This document shows positions 28,013 to 36,483 of a stretch of 64,000 bases of DNA, in pieces. Under the pieces are notes generated by a model, which had not been told where the DNA came from, searched no databases, and saw only the letters and a program-made list of their open reading frames with translations. Origin of the DNA: Bosea sp. RAC05 (GTDB taxonomy: Bacteria > Pseudomonadota > Alphaproteobacteria > Rhizobiales > Beijerinckiaceae); contig NZ_CP016464.1 in the NCBI RefSeq assembly GCF_001713455.1, positions 1,908,001 to 1,972,000 of the forward strand, written 5' to 3'. Each line of letters begins with the position of its first letter. Position 1 is the stretch's first letter. The translations under genes were made by a program, and so were the position numbers.

Positions 28013-29188
28013 ATGATGACGACGCGTGCGGCGATGCGGCTTCGGATTCTGGTTTGGGCGGTCCTCGCGCCGCTGGCGCTGGGCGCCTGCGGGACGCCGC
28101 GCGTGCTCCAGATCAACCCCACCGCCAGCGTCCCCGCGGATATCGCCGGCACGGTGGAGATGTTCGTCGCGACGACGCGCGAGGCCTCGTCCGAGCCTGT
28201 CTACTTCAATGGCGAGCGCGGGCCGCGGCTGGCGTTCGCGCGCCTGGATTTCACGGTCCCGCGGGCCCACAAGACGGGCGAACTCGAACTGCCGGATTCG
28301 GGGCCGAGCGATCCGGCCAAGCATTTCGCCGTCACCAATGTGCAGCGGCTCGACCTCGCGCCGATCGTCGCCGATGTCCGCCGCGAGATCCTGAAGCGGC
28401 CCGCGTCCCAGCGCGACGTGCTGGTCTTCGTGCATGGCTTCAACACCAACTTCGCCGATGCCGCCTATCGGTTCGCGCAGATCATTCACGACTCGGGCTT
28501 CAAGGGCGTGCCGGTGCTGTTCACCTGGCCGTCGCGCGGCCAGTTGCTCGCCTATCCCTATGATCGCGAGAGCGCCTATTACTCGCGCGACTTCCTCGAG
28601 CTGAATCTGCGGGCGATCGCGCGCGATCTCGGCACGACGCGCATGGACATCCTGGCGCATTCGATGGGCACGCTGCTGACGCTGGAGTCGCTTCGCCAGG
28701 CCTCGATTCGTGGCGACGGAACCTTCGGCGGCAAGCTTCGCGACGTCATGCTTGCGGCGCCCGACGTCGATCTCGACGTTTTCAGGACCCAGATGCGCGA
28801 GATCAAGCGTCCGGTCACCGTCTTCGTCTCGGCGGATGATCGCGCGCTCGATTTTTCCCGCCGCTTCGCCGGTGACAAGACGCGGTTGGGCGCCGTTTCG
28901 GCGAAGGACACAGAGATTATCGCGGAACTCGAGAAGCTCGGCGCGCGCATCATCGACCTCTCGGAAGTGACGTCGGGCGACCCGCTGAACCACAGCAAGT
29001 TCGCCTCCTCGCCGAAGGTCGTGCAGATGATCGGCCAGCGTCTGCAGGCAGATGGCGGCATCGCCACGGCGGGTCCCCAGCTCGGCGACCGGCTCGGCGA
29101 CATCGCCGGCGGCGTCGTCGGCACAGTGGGCTCGACCGTGGGGCTGGTCGTGACGGCACCCGTGACGATCATCTCGGGTGGCCGCTGA
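28013..29188 (+). CDS. Lipoprotein alpha/beta hydrolase, DUF900 family (first tandem copy)
   Basis: This 391-aa predicted lipoprotein has a signal peptide ending in lipobox LGAC (Cys26). The DUF900-type hydrolase core contains VLVFVHGFNTNFADAA, FTWPSRGQ, YDRESAYYSRD and the nucleophile elbow AHSMG (Ser217), plus an Asp in VSADDRALDFS. The C-terminal 60 residues are Gly/Val-rich, ending VTIISGGR, and may be surface or membrane associated. It is a paralogue of the next gene with the same motif order. Substrate unknown; known relatives are esterase or lipase-like. Confidence 0.85.
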   Translation: MMTTRAAMRLRILVWAVLAPLALGACGTPRVLQINPTASVPADIAGTVEMFVATTREASSEPVYFNGERGPRLAFARLDFTVPRAHKTGELELPDSGPSDPAKHFAVTNVQRLDLAPIVADVRREILKRPASQRDVLVFVHGFNTNFADAAYRFAQIIHDSGFKGVPVLFTWPSRGQLLAYPYDRESAYYSRDFLELNLRAIARDLGTTRMDILAHSMGTLLTLESLRQASIRGDGTFGGKLRDVMLAAPDVDLDVFRTQMREIKRPVTVFVSADDRALDFSRRFAGDKTRLGAVSAKDTEIIAELEKLGARIIDLSEVTSGDPLNHSKFASSPKVVQMIGQRLQADGGIATAGPQLGDRLGDIAGGVVGTVGSTVGLVVTAPVTIISGGR

Positions 29189-29298
29189 GCCACGCTTGGC
29201 GTCGAACCGCGGGTGTTCGAGAGCCTCGCCGCATTCTGGCCGCGTTAGCCTGTCGTTAAGGGGGGACTGGCCAATTCGGCCCCCTCATCATCGACTGG

Positions 29299-30321
29299 AT
29301 GCCCGACACGATGCTTGGTTTACGGCACGCATCTTCTTGCCGTCGGGCGGCGCTCGCCGCGCTGCTCGCACTCGCGCTCTCGGCCTGCGCCCAGAGCGAA
29401 GTCGCCGTCTCGCCGTTCTCGGAGCCGACCCGGGCCGATGCCTCGGCGCTGGGCAAGGAGCCCGAGCTGCTCGTGGTGACGACCCGCAAGCCGGTCGGCC
29501 CGCGCCAGCCCTTCTTCGGCTCCGATCGCGGCTCGCTCACCTTCGCGGAAGCGCGCCTCGCACCGCCCGCCGACGGGATTTCGGGCCGCGTCTCCTCCGC
29601 CGTCAGCGGCGACTGGGCGGTGCTGGGACTGGACAGCCAGACCTCCGCCGATGCCGGCCGCGCCTTCGCCCAGGCGGCGACCGGCCGCGATGTGCTGCTC
29701 TATGTGCATGGCTACAACGAGACCTTCGAATCCGCGGCGCGCAGCGCCGGCCAGCTCTCGCATTCGCTCGAATTCCAGGGCCGCACCGCGATCTTCTCCT
29801 GGCCGTCCGGCGGCAAGCTGTTCGACTATGCCTATGACCGCGAAAGCGCGCTCTGGTCGCGCGACGGCTTCGTCAAGGCGCTGCAGGCCCTCGTCGCCAA
29901 TCCGACGGTCGGCCGCATCCACATCGTTGCGCATTCGATGGGCACCTTCCTGACGCTGGAAGGGCTGCGCGAGCTGCGCGATTCCGCCGACGTCTATTCC
30001 CGGATCGGATCCGTCGTCCTCGCCTCGCCCGACATCGATATCGACGCCTTCGAGCAGACGGTCGGCAAGCTCGGCCCGCTCGCCCGCCGCATGACGCTGA
30101 TCATCGACCCGGGCGACCGGGCGCTGGCGATCTCCGCCCGCATCGCCGGTGGCGTCGCGCGCGCCGGAGCGGCCGACCGTTCGCGCCTGGAGGCCCTGGG
30201 CGTGCGCGTCGCGGACACCTCCGGCCGGGGCTGGAGCATGCTGCGGCATGACCTCTTTCTCTCCGACAGCGAGGTCACGCAGGTCGTGCGCCGCGCCATG
30301 GACCGCGGCAAGGGCGCCTGA
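29299..30321 (+). CDS. Lipoprotein alpha/beta hydrolase, DUF900 family (second tandem copy)
   Basis: This 340-aa predicted lipoprotein (lipobox LSAC, Cys30) is paralogous to the preceding gene: LLYVHGYNETFESAA, FSWPSGGK, YDRESALWSRD and elbow AHSMG (Ser213). It lacks the Gly/Val-rich tail. The 110-bp gap before it suggests a separate or internal promoter. An ATG 12 bp further in (MLGLRH) would serve equally well for the signal peptide. Tandem duplication followed by divergence is the simplest reading. Confidence 0.84.
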   Translation: MPDTMLGLRHASSCRRAALAALLALALSACAQSEVAVSPFSEPTRADASALGKEPELLVVTTRKPVGPRQPFFGSDRGSLTFAEARLAPPADGISGRVSSAVSGDWAVLGLDSQTSADAGRAFAQAATGRDVLLYVHGYNETFESAARSAGQLSHSLEFQGRTAIFSWPSGGKLFDYAYDRESALWSRDGFVKALQALVANPTVGRIHIVAHSMGTFLTLEGLRELRDSADVYSRIGSVVLASPDIDIDAFEQTVGKLGPLARRMTLIIDPGDRALAISARIAGGVARAGAADRSRLEALGVRVADTSGRGWSMLRHDLFLSDSEVTQVVRRAMDRGKGA

Positions 30322-30378
30322 GCGGCTTGTCCGGCCGGGCGGTCCCGCGCAAACTCCGCGCCGAGGAGGCGTGGAGCG

Positions 30379-31275
30379 ATGTCGACGGTCGGCCGGGTTC
30401 TGGTGGCAATGCTCCTGCTGGCCTGCTGCCCGCAGATCGCCGCGGCCCATGACCCGACGCCGTTCCAGGAGCCCGGCCGCAGCCATGTGATCCACGAGGA
30501 CGTCTCGCCCGCCGGCGCCGAGCCGATCAATGTCGAGACCTATGTGCCGGCGGCCTGCACGGGCAAACCCTGCCCTCTGCTGATCGCAATCCACGGCCTC
30601 GAGCGCAATGCCGAGACCGCGCGCGACAACTGGGTCGAGGCGGCCGAGCGCCATGGCCTGCTGATCGCCGCGCCGCATTTCGACCGCGACCGGTTCCCGA
30701 CGCGGCTGTTCCAGCAGGGCGGCGTGCGCGACGAGACGGACCCGGCGCGCTGGCTCTATGCCAGCATCGAACGCTTCTTCGATCGCGCCTTGGCCAGCGG
30801 CAGGGTGGCGGGATCGAGCTACGTCCTGTTCGGGCATTCCGCCGGCGCCCAGTTCGTCCACCGCATGGCCCTGCTGATGCCGGCGGCACGCTTCTCGACC
30901 GCGATCAGCGCCAATGCCGGCTACTACACCCTGCCTCTGCGGGGCGAGGCGGGCGGCTTGGCCTATCCCTATTCGCTGAACGGAACGCCTGCGACCGAGG
31001 CGGCGCTGGGGGCCGCCCTCGCGAAACCAGTTTTGGTGATGCTCGGCGAGCGGGACGACGACCCTGCCCATCCGCAGTTGAACCACAGCCGGGGCGCCGA
31101 GGCGCAGGGCTCGAACCGGCTGGCGCGCGGGCGTCATTTCATGGCGGTCGCGGCCACTGAGGCGGCGCGGCTGAAGGTGGAGAGCCCCTGGCGCACGATC
31201 GTGGTGCCTGGCGTCGGCCATGATTCGCGGCGGATGGCCGCCGCCACGGCGGAGGCTCTCTTCGCGGGGCGTTAG
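30379..31275 (+). CDS. Secreted alpha/beta hydrolase (PHB-depolymerase/feruloyl-esterase-like)
   Basis: This 298-aa protein has a signal peptide (GRVLVAMLLLACCPQIAAAH) and an esterase fold: LLIAIHGLERNAETARDNW, elbow FGHSAG (Ser154) and a final His in VPGVGHDSRRM. It has the look of small polyhydroxybutyrate-depolymerase/LpqC-like esterases but lacks obvious binding domains. It follows the two DUF900 hydrolases on the same strand after 57 bp, so the three may form one extracytoplasmic hydrolase unit. It ends 4 bp from the convergent Lrp gene. Confidence 0.8.
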   Translation: MSTVGRVLVAMLLLACCPQIAAAHDPTPFQEPGRSHVIHEDVSPAGAEPINVETYVPAACTGKPCPLLIAIHGLERNAETARDNWVEAAERHGLLIAAPHFDRDRFPTRLFQQGGVRDETDPARWLYASIERFFDRALASGRVAGSSYVLFGHSAGAQFVHRMALLMPAARFSTAISANAGYYTLPLRGEAGGLAYPYSLNGTPATEAALGAALAKPVLVMLGERDDDPAHPQLNHSRGAEAQGSNRLARGRHFMAVAATEAARLKVESPWRTIVVPGVGHDSRRMAAATAEALFAGR

Positions 31276-31279
31276 CGGC

Positions 31280-31738
31280 TCACAGCGGCGGCAGGCCGAT
31301 GCGCTTCTTCACCGTCGCCAGCGCGAAGTTGGACTCGACCGACTGGATGCATTTCAGCCGCGTCATCTTCTGCTTCAGGAAGCGCTCATAGCCCTCGATG
31401 CCGTCCGTCAGCACCCGCAGCAGATAGTCCTGGCTGCCGGTCATCAGGTAGCATTCGGTGACCTCGTTCCAGCCTTCGACCGCCTTCTCGAACTCGGCGA
31501 TGTGCTCTTGCGTCTGCTGCGACAGCCGCACCGAGACGAAGACGCTGAAGGGCAGGCCATAGGCCTTGGGATCGACGGTTGCCGAATAACCCTGGATCAC
31601 ACCGCTCTCCTCGAGACGCTTGAGGCGGCGCAGGCAGGGCGTCGGGGACAGGCCGACTTTCTCCGACAGATCCTGGTTGGTGATGCGGCCATCCTCCTGC
31701 AGGACGGCCAGCATGCGGCGATCGACGTTATCGAGCAT
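31280..31738 (-). CDS. Lrp/AsnC-family transcriptional regulator
   Basis: This 152-aa DNA-binding regulator has an N-terminal winged helix-turn-helix (DNVDRRMLAVLQEDGRITN then LSEKVGLSPTPCLRRLKRL) and a C-terminal RAM ligand domain (CYLMTGSQDYLLRV). It diverges from the PLP-enzyme gene at 31889, a layout usual for Lrp regulators that activate an adjacent amino-acid catabolism gene in response to that amino acid; here a sulfur amino acid is the obvious guess. Not proven by sequence. Confidence 0.93.
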   Translation of the reverse strand: MLDNVDRRMLAVLQEDGRITNQDLSEKVGLSPTPCLRRLKRLEESGVIQGYSATVDPKAYGLPFSVFVSVRLSQQTQEHIAEFEKAVEGWNEVTECYLMTGSQDYLLRVLTDGIEGYERFLKQKMTRLKCIQSVESNFALATVKKRIGLPPL

Positions 31739-31760
31739 AAACTGCTCCCACTTGCTTCAA

Positions 31761-31793
31761 CTATGGAAGGATCTCACTCTCGTACTGCCATAG
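31761..31793. promoter_or_regulatory. Candidate Lrp operator between the regulator and PLP-enzyme genes
   Basis: CTATGG (31761-31766) and CCATAG (31788-31793) form an inverted repeat with 21 bp between them, in the 150-bp divergent gap just upstream of the regulator start. AsnC-type proteins often bind such spaced dyads and wrap DNA. No convincing -35/-10 pair was found for the PLP-enzyme gene. Confidence 0.35.
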
Positions 31794-31888
31794 AGGGGTG
31801 GAACCGTCCAAGCAATCGCTGCGTCTTACGCTTATGTTATCGCCTTGGGCGCATTCTGCGGCGCACCCCGTTGGACAGCGAGGCCATC

Positions 31889-33172
31889 ATGAGCGACGAC
31901 AGCTATCACAAGGACCGGATCGCCAATCGCAAGCTGCATCCCGAGACGTTGATGATGGGCTTCGGCTACTCGCCGGCCATGTCGGAAGGCTCGCTGAAGC
32001 CGCCGATCTTCCTGACCTCGACCTTCGTCTTCGAGAACGCCCAGCAGGGGAAGGATTTCTTCGACTTCACCTCCGGCCGCCGCCAGCCCAAGCCGGGCGA
32101 GAAGCCCGGACTGGTCTATTCGCGCTTCAACCACCCGAACATGGAGATCCTCGAGGATCGCCTGGCGATCTGGGACGAGGCGGAAAAATGCGCCGTCTTC
32201 GCCAGCGGCATGGCGGCCATCGCGACGACCTGCTTCGCCTTCCTGCGACCGGGCGACACGATCATTCATTCCCGCCCCCTCTATGGCGGCACCGAGACCC
32301 TGCTGAAGAACCAGATGGGCGCCTTCGGGGTCACGCCCTTCGGCTTCACCAACGGGCTCGACATCGCGCAGATGCGCGAGACCGCCAAGGCCGCCGCGGC
32401 CAAGGGGCGCGTCGGCATGATCCTGGTCGAGACGCCGGCGAACCCGACCAACGGGCTGGTCGATCTCGCCGCCTGCAAGCTGATCGCCGACGAGCTCGAA
32501 GCCTCGCAGGGCCACCGCCCGCCGGTCGTCGTCGACAACACAATGCTCGGCCCGAAATACCAGAAGCCGCTGAAGCAGGGGGCCGATCTCTCGCTGCTCT
32601 CGCTGACCAAATATGTCGGCGGCCATTCCGACCTCGTCGGCGGCTCGATCAGCGGCGCGGAGGCGCTGGTGCGGCAGGTCAAGAGCTGGCGCGGCTCGCT
32701 GGGCACGCAGCTCGACCCCAACTCCTGCTGGATGCTGATGCGCTCGCTCGAGACGCTCGACATCCGCATGAGCCGCGCCAACGAGAACGCGAGGCTGGTC
32801 GCGGACTACCTCTCCGCCCATCCGAAGGTCGCCAAGGTGCATTATCTCGGCGACCTCAAGGATGGCGACCCGCGCAAGGCGGTGTTCGACCGGCAATGCA
32901 CGGCGGCCGGCTCGACCTTCGCCTTCGACGTCGTCGGCGGCGAGAAGGAGGCCTTCGCGCTGCTCGACAATCTCCAGATCATGAAGCTCGCCGTCTCGCT
33001 CGGCGGCACCGAGACGCTGGTCTCGCACCCCGCCGCGATGACGCATTCGGGCGTTGCCCGCGAACTGCGCGAGGAGATCGGCCTCACCGACGCGCTGATC
33101 CGTATTTCCGTCGGCATCGAGAACATCGAGGATCTGATCTCGGACCTGGCCCAGGCGCTGGAAGCGGTGTGA
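31889..33172 (+). CDS. Cystathionine gamma-synthase/methionine gamma-lyase family PLP enzyme
   Basis: This 427-aa Cys/Met metabolism PLP enzyme carries the PLP Lys in SLTKYVGGHSDLVGG (Lys241), and YSRFNHPNMEILEDRLA and VFASGMAAIATT near the front. The ATG at 31889 (MSDDSYHKDR) is preferred; the open frame extends far upstream only by chance. Members include methionine gamma-lyase, cystathionine gamma-synthase and O-acetylhomoserine sulfhydrylase; sequence alone does not decide. Control by a divergent Lrp protein favours a catabolic (gamma-lyase) role. Confidence 0.88.
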   Translation: MSDDSYHKDRIANRKLHPETLMMGFGYSPAMSEGSLKPPIFLTSTFVFENAQQGKDFFDFTSGRRQPKPGEKPGLVYSRFNHPNMEILEDRLAIWDEAEKCAVFASGMAAIATTCFAFLRPGDTIIHSRPLYGGTETLLKNQMGAFGVTPFGFTNGLDIAQMRETAKAAAAKGRVGMILVETPANPTNGLVDLAACKLIADELEASQGHRPPVVVDNTMLGPKYQKPLKQGADLSLLSLTKYVGGHSDLVGGSISGAEALVRQVKSWRGSLGTQLDPNSCWMLMRSLETLDIRMSRANENARLVADYLSAHPKVAKVHYLGDLKDGDPRKAVFDRQCTAAGSTFAFDVVGGEKEAFALLDNLQIMKLAVSLGGTETLVSHPAAMTHSGVARELREEIGLTDALIRISVGIENIEDLISDLAQALEAV

Positions 33173-33183
33173 GGCTTGCCGCC

Positions 33184-33269
33184 CGTCATTGCGAGCGCAG
33201 CGAAGCAATCCAGCCGGCCCGCTCGCCGTCCTCCTAGATTGCTTCGTCGCTGCGCTCCTCGCAATGACG
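33184..33269. repeat. Palindromic repeat (CGTCATTGCGAG arms) between convergent genes
   Basis: CGTCATTGCGAGCGCAGCG and CGCTGCGCTCCTCGCAATGACG form a long inverted repeat (with small bulges), with the GAAGCAATC/GATTGCTTC arms continuing inwards. It fills the gap between two convergent genes and can act as a bidirectional terminator. The same type is seen at 51025-51105. Confidence 0.8.
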
Positions 33270-33288
33270 GTGGGCGTGTTCGTGTCGC

Positions 33289-34026
33289 CTAAACCCCAAC
33301 CCGCCCCCAGCCCGGCAGCTTCAGCGCCGGACTGCGCAGGTCGAAGCCCGCCACCAGGCCGAGCAGGTTGATCTCGACGCCCTCGACCCAGCCGATCGTG
33401 AAACCGGCGAGCCCGTAGAGCGACGCCTGGATGCCGGTGCGGCTCGGCGTCAGCCCGGCGAACAGGCCGTCCTCGCGGAAATCCTTGCCGATTGCGGTCG
33501 GTGGCAGGGCCCGCGCCAGTTCCGGCACCTCGGCCATGACATGCTGGACGAAGCTGTTGGAGTTGGGGCCGGGCCAGGCCTGATAGCTGCCGGGCGTGGC
33601 ATAGGCATAGCTCTTCACCGCTGCGCGGATGCGCGGGATCAGCGCTTCCGCCGCCGCGCCTCGGATCTCGGCCACCGGCTCCGGCAGATTGCCGTACCAG
33701 CGCCCGTCGGCCTCGCGGTGGTTGACGCGCACCGGCGTGCCCCAGCCGACCACGTCGAAGCGGGTATAGGCGCTGGCGCCGGCCTCCTTCACCACCACCC
33801 AGGAATGATGCGCGAAGACGCCGCGCCAGCGGCCGACGCGGGCGGCGAAGACATGGACGGTGGCTTCCGGCTCGGTCGAGGCGGCGGGCAGGAGCTTCGC
33901 GCTCGACCAGTCGGCCCGGCGCCAGTCATCGGCCGTTCCCTGCATCGACCACCAGGCGGCGTGGGTCGCCACCGGCACGATGAAGACGAGCAGGAACAGG
34001 AGAGGCAGGAGGCGGGCAGCGCGCAT
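33289..34026 (-). CDS. DUF3750 domain protein, membrane-anchored or exported
   Basis: This 245-aa protein has an N-terminal hydrophobic segment (LLPLLFLLVFIVPVATHA) followed by a DUF3750-type domain with VHVFAARVGRWRGVFAHHSWVV, RFDVVGWGTPVRVN and PGPNSNSFVQHVM. The HHSW and SNSFV pieces recall thiol-peptidase or lipid-acyltransferase-like NlpC/P60 (LRAT-like) folds, but the SNSF position lacks a Cys, so activity is doubtful. ATG at 34024-34026. It faces away from potF with a 129-bp gap. Function unknown. Confidence 0.8.
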   Translation of the reverse strand: MRAARLLPLLFLLVFIVPVATHAAWWSMQGTADDWRRADWSSAKLLPAASTEPEATVHVFAARVGRWRGVFAHHSWVVVKEAGASAYTRFDVVGWGTPVRVNHREADGRWYGNLPEPVAEIRGAAAEALIPRIRAAVKSYAYATPGSYQAWPGPNSNSFVQHVMAEVPELARALPPTAIGKDFREDGLFAGLTPSRTGIQASLYGLAGFTIGWVEGVEINLLGLVAGFDLRSPALKLPGWGRVGV

Positions 34027-34092
34027 GATGGCAATATGTGGCAGTCCTGTTGCATCGCAAGATCGATCGGCGCGGTGCGGGATCACAACGGC

Positions 34093-34120
34093 TTGAGACG
34101 TAGCGCCAAGCTGTTAGCTT
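34093..34120 (+). promoter_or_regulatory. Candidate promoter of potFGHI
   Basis: TTGAGA (34093-34098) and TAGCTT (34115-34120) are separated by 16 bp, 36 bp ahead of the potF ATG. The -35 is good and the -10 weak. It is the best pair in the 129-bp gap between the divergent DUF3750 and potF genes. Confidence 0.35.
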
Positions 34121-34155
34121 CTGCGCCGCCTGTCCGGAGAGGAATCGAACGCATC

Positions 34156-35268
34156 ATGATGTCTGGCCGCTGGTTCAAGGGAATCGTCTCGGGTCTCGCG
34201 CTGGGCCTGTCGCTGGCCGTTGCGGGCCAGGCCGCGGCGCAGGGCAAGGAACTGCGCATCTACAACTGGTCCGACTATGTCGACCCCGAGGTTCTCGACG
34301 CCTTCAAGAAGGAAACCGGGATCACGGTCGTCTACGACACCTTCGACCAGATGGAGACGGTCGAGACCAAGCTGCTGGCGGGCAAGACCGGCTACGACCT
34401 GATCGTGGTCACCGCCTCCTTCCTGCCGCGCCACATCCCGCTCGGCCTCTATGCGCCGATCGACGCCGCCAAGGTGCCCAATCTGAAGAACGCCTGGCCC
34501 GAGATCCAGGGGCGGCTGGCCAAATACGACCCCGGCAACAAGCACGCCGTGAACTACATGTGGGGCACGACCGGGATCGGCTACAACGTCGCCAAGATCA
34601 AGGAACGGCTCGGCCCTGACGCGGTGATCGACAGCTGGAAGATCCTGTTCGATCCCGACCAGCTCAAGAAGCTCTCGAACTGCGGCGTGCATGTGCTGGA
34701 TGCGGTCGAGGAGATGTTCCCCGCGGCGCTGCGCTATCTCGGCCTCAACCCGGATTCGAAGGCCGAGGCCGACCTGAACAAGGCCGGCGAGCTCTTGCGC
34801 AAGATCCGCCCGCACATCCAGAAGTTCCATTCGTCGGAATACATCAACGCGCTCGCCAACGGCGACATTTGCCTCGCCGTCGGCTATTCCGGCGACATCC
34901 TCCAGGCGAAGAAGCGCGCGGAGGAGGCCAAGAACAAGGTCGAGATCGCCTATTCCATCCCGAAGGAAGGCGCGCTGATGTGGTTCGATTCCTTCGTGAT
35001 CCCGAAGGATGCGGCCAATCCGGAAGCCGCGCTCGCCTTCATCGACTTCGTCAACCGCCCCGCCATGGCGGCGAAGAACTCCGACTTCATCCAGTATGCC
35101 AATGGCAACATCGCCTCGAAACCGCTGCTCTCGGCGGCCGTGCGCGACAATCCCGGCATTTATCCGCCGGATGCGGTGATGGCGCGGCTCTACACGATCA
35201 CCCCCTACGACCAGAAGTCGCAGCGGCTGGTGAACCGGCTCTGGACCCGGGTGAAGACCGGCAAGTGA
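34156..35268 (+). CDS. potF: Putrescine/spermidine ABC transporter substrate-binding protein PotF
   Basis: This 370-aa periplasmic polyamine receptor has a Sec signal peptide ending AAAQG and the mature opening ELRIYNWSDYVDPEVLDAFKKE typical of PotD/PotF. Later family segments include NYMWGTTGIGYN, the pocket region EYINALANGDICLAVGYSGD and ALMWFDSFVIPKDA. Two consecutive ATGs (34156 and 34159) are possible starts. First gene of potFGHI; binding of putrescine rather than spermidine is suggested by PotF-like length and gene order. Confidence 0.92.
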   Translation: MMSGRWFKGIVSGLALGLSLAVAGQAAAQGKELRIYNWSDYVDPEVLDAFKKETGITVVYDTFDQMETVETKLLAGKTGYDLIVVTASFLPRHIPLGLYAPIDAAKVPNLKNAWPEIQGRLAKYDPGNKHAVNYMWGTTGIGYNVAKIKERLGPDAVIDSWKILFDPDQLKKLSNCGVHVLDAVEEMFPAALRYLGLNPDSKAEADLNKAGELLRKIRPHIQKFHSSEYINALANGDICLAVGYSGDILQAKKRAEEAKNKVEIAYSIPKEGALMWFDSFVIPKDAANPEAALAFIDFVNRPAMAAKNSDFIQYANGNIASKPLLSAAVRDNPGIYPPDAVMARLYTITPYDQKSQRLVNRLWTRVKTGK

Positions 35269-35328
35269 GCGGGCGGGCAAAGTGAGCGCACGGGCGTGAG
35301 CGAGCAGAGGGGGCGAGGGGCGGGCGCG

Positions 35329-36483
35329 ATGCGCAAGGCATCGCCCGGCAGCGTGCGTCGCGCCTTCCAGCCCTGGAACGATCCCGCCGCGCAGCCGCTC
35401 GTCGAGTTCCGCGGCGTGACGAAGCGCTTCGGCGGCGTCACCGCCGTCGCCGATGTCTCGCTCTCGCTCTACCCGCGCGAGTTCTTCGCGCTGCTCGGCC
35501 CCTCCGGCTGCGGCAAGACCACGCTGATGCGGATGCTGGCGGGCTTCGAGACGCCCGACGCGGGCGCCATCCTGCTCGACGGCGTCGACATCACCGCTGT
35601 CCCGCCGCATCTGCGGCCGGTCAACATGATGTTCCAGTCCTATGCGCTGTTCCCCCATCTCAGCGTCGCCGACAACATCGGCTACGGCCTGAAGCGCGAG
35701 GGGCTGCCGCGGGCCGAGATCGACCGGCGCGTGGCTGAGATGTTGGCGCTGGTCAAGCTGGACGGGCTGGGCAAGCGCCGCCCGGACCAGTTGTCCGGCG
35801 GGCAGCGCCAGCGCGTCGCGCTCGCCCGCGCGCTCGCCAAGCGCCCGAAGCTCCTGCTGCTGGACGAACCGATGGCGGCACTCGACCGCAAGCTGCGCGA
35901 GGCCACCCAGTTCGAGCTGATGGACATCCAGAGCAAGCTCGGCACCACCTTCATGGTCGTCACCCACGACCAGGACGAGGCGATGACCATGGCCGACCGC
36001 ATGGCGGTGATGGACCATGGCCGGCTCGTCCAGATCGCCCCGCCGGACGTGATCTACGAGGCCCCCGTGAGCCGCCACGTCGCGGAGTTCGTCGGCGATA
36101 TCAACATCCTCGAGGGCCGCGTCGAATCCGTCGACGGCGATCTCGTCAGCGTGATGACGCCGCTGGCGGGCATCGTCGAACTCGACGAGGAGGCGCCGGC
36201 CCTGTCGCCGGGGGAGCCGGTCCTCGTCGGGCTGCGGCCGGAGAAGATCGCGCTGAGCCATGACGAGCCGGCCCAGGGCACCAACAAGGTCCGCGGCGAG
36301 ATCTGGGACATCGGCTATCTCGGCGACATGACGATGGTTCAGGTCATGATCGGCGGCGACGACGGCCAGCTCCTGAAGGTCTCCCTGACCAACCGCTCGC
36401 GCCGGATCGAGCGCCCCTTCGCCTGGGAGGATACGGTCTGGCTGTCCTGGGACGTCGAGGCCGGGCTGGTGCTGAAGCCGTGA
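35329..36483 (+). CDS. potG: Polyamine ABC transporter ATPase PotG
   Basis: This 384-aa ATPase has Walker A GPSGCGKTT (57-65), signature LSGGQRQR, Walker B LLLLDEP and a C-terminal TOBE domain with VLVGLRPEKIAL. The start at ATG 35329 gives MRKASPGSVRRAFQPW, matching PotG N-termini; a GTG at 35296 would add 11 residues. Its last bases overlap the potH GTG start (GTGA), so they are coupled. Confidence 0.92.
   Translation: MRKASPGSVRRAFQPWNDPAAQPLVEFRGVTKRFGGVTAVADVSLSLYPREFFALLGPSGCGKTTLMRMLAGFETPDAGAILLDGVDITAVPPHLRPVNMMFQSYALFPHLSVADNIGYGLKREGLPRAEIDRRVAEMLALVKLDGLGKRRPDQLSGGQRQRVALARALAKRPKLLLLDEPMAALDRKLREATQFELMDIQSKLGTTFMVVTHDQDEAMTMADRMAVMDHGRLVQIAPPDVIYEAPVSRHVAEFVGDINILEGRVESVDGDLVSVMTPLAGIVELDEEAPALSPGEPVLVGLRPEKIALSHDEPAQGTNKVRGEIWDIGYLGDMTMVQVMIGGDDGQLLKVSLTNRSRRIERPFAWEDTVWLSWDVEAGLVLKP

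Noticed and set aside
29250..29285. G-run/C-run hairpin between the two DUF900 hydrolase genes as a terminator
   Set aside because: The stem needs several mismatches and has no U-tract. The evidence is too weak to list.
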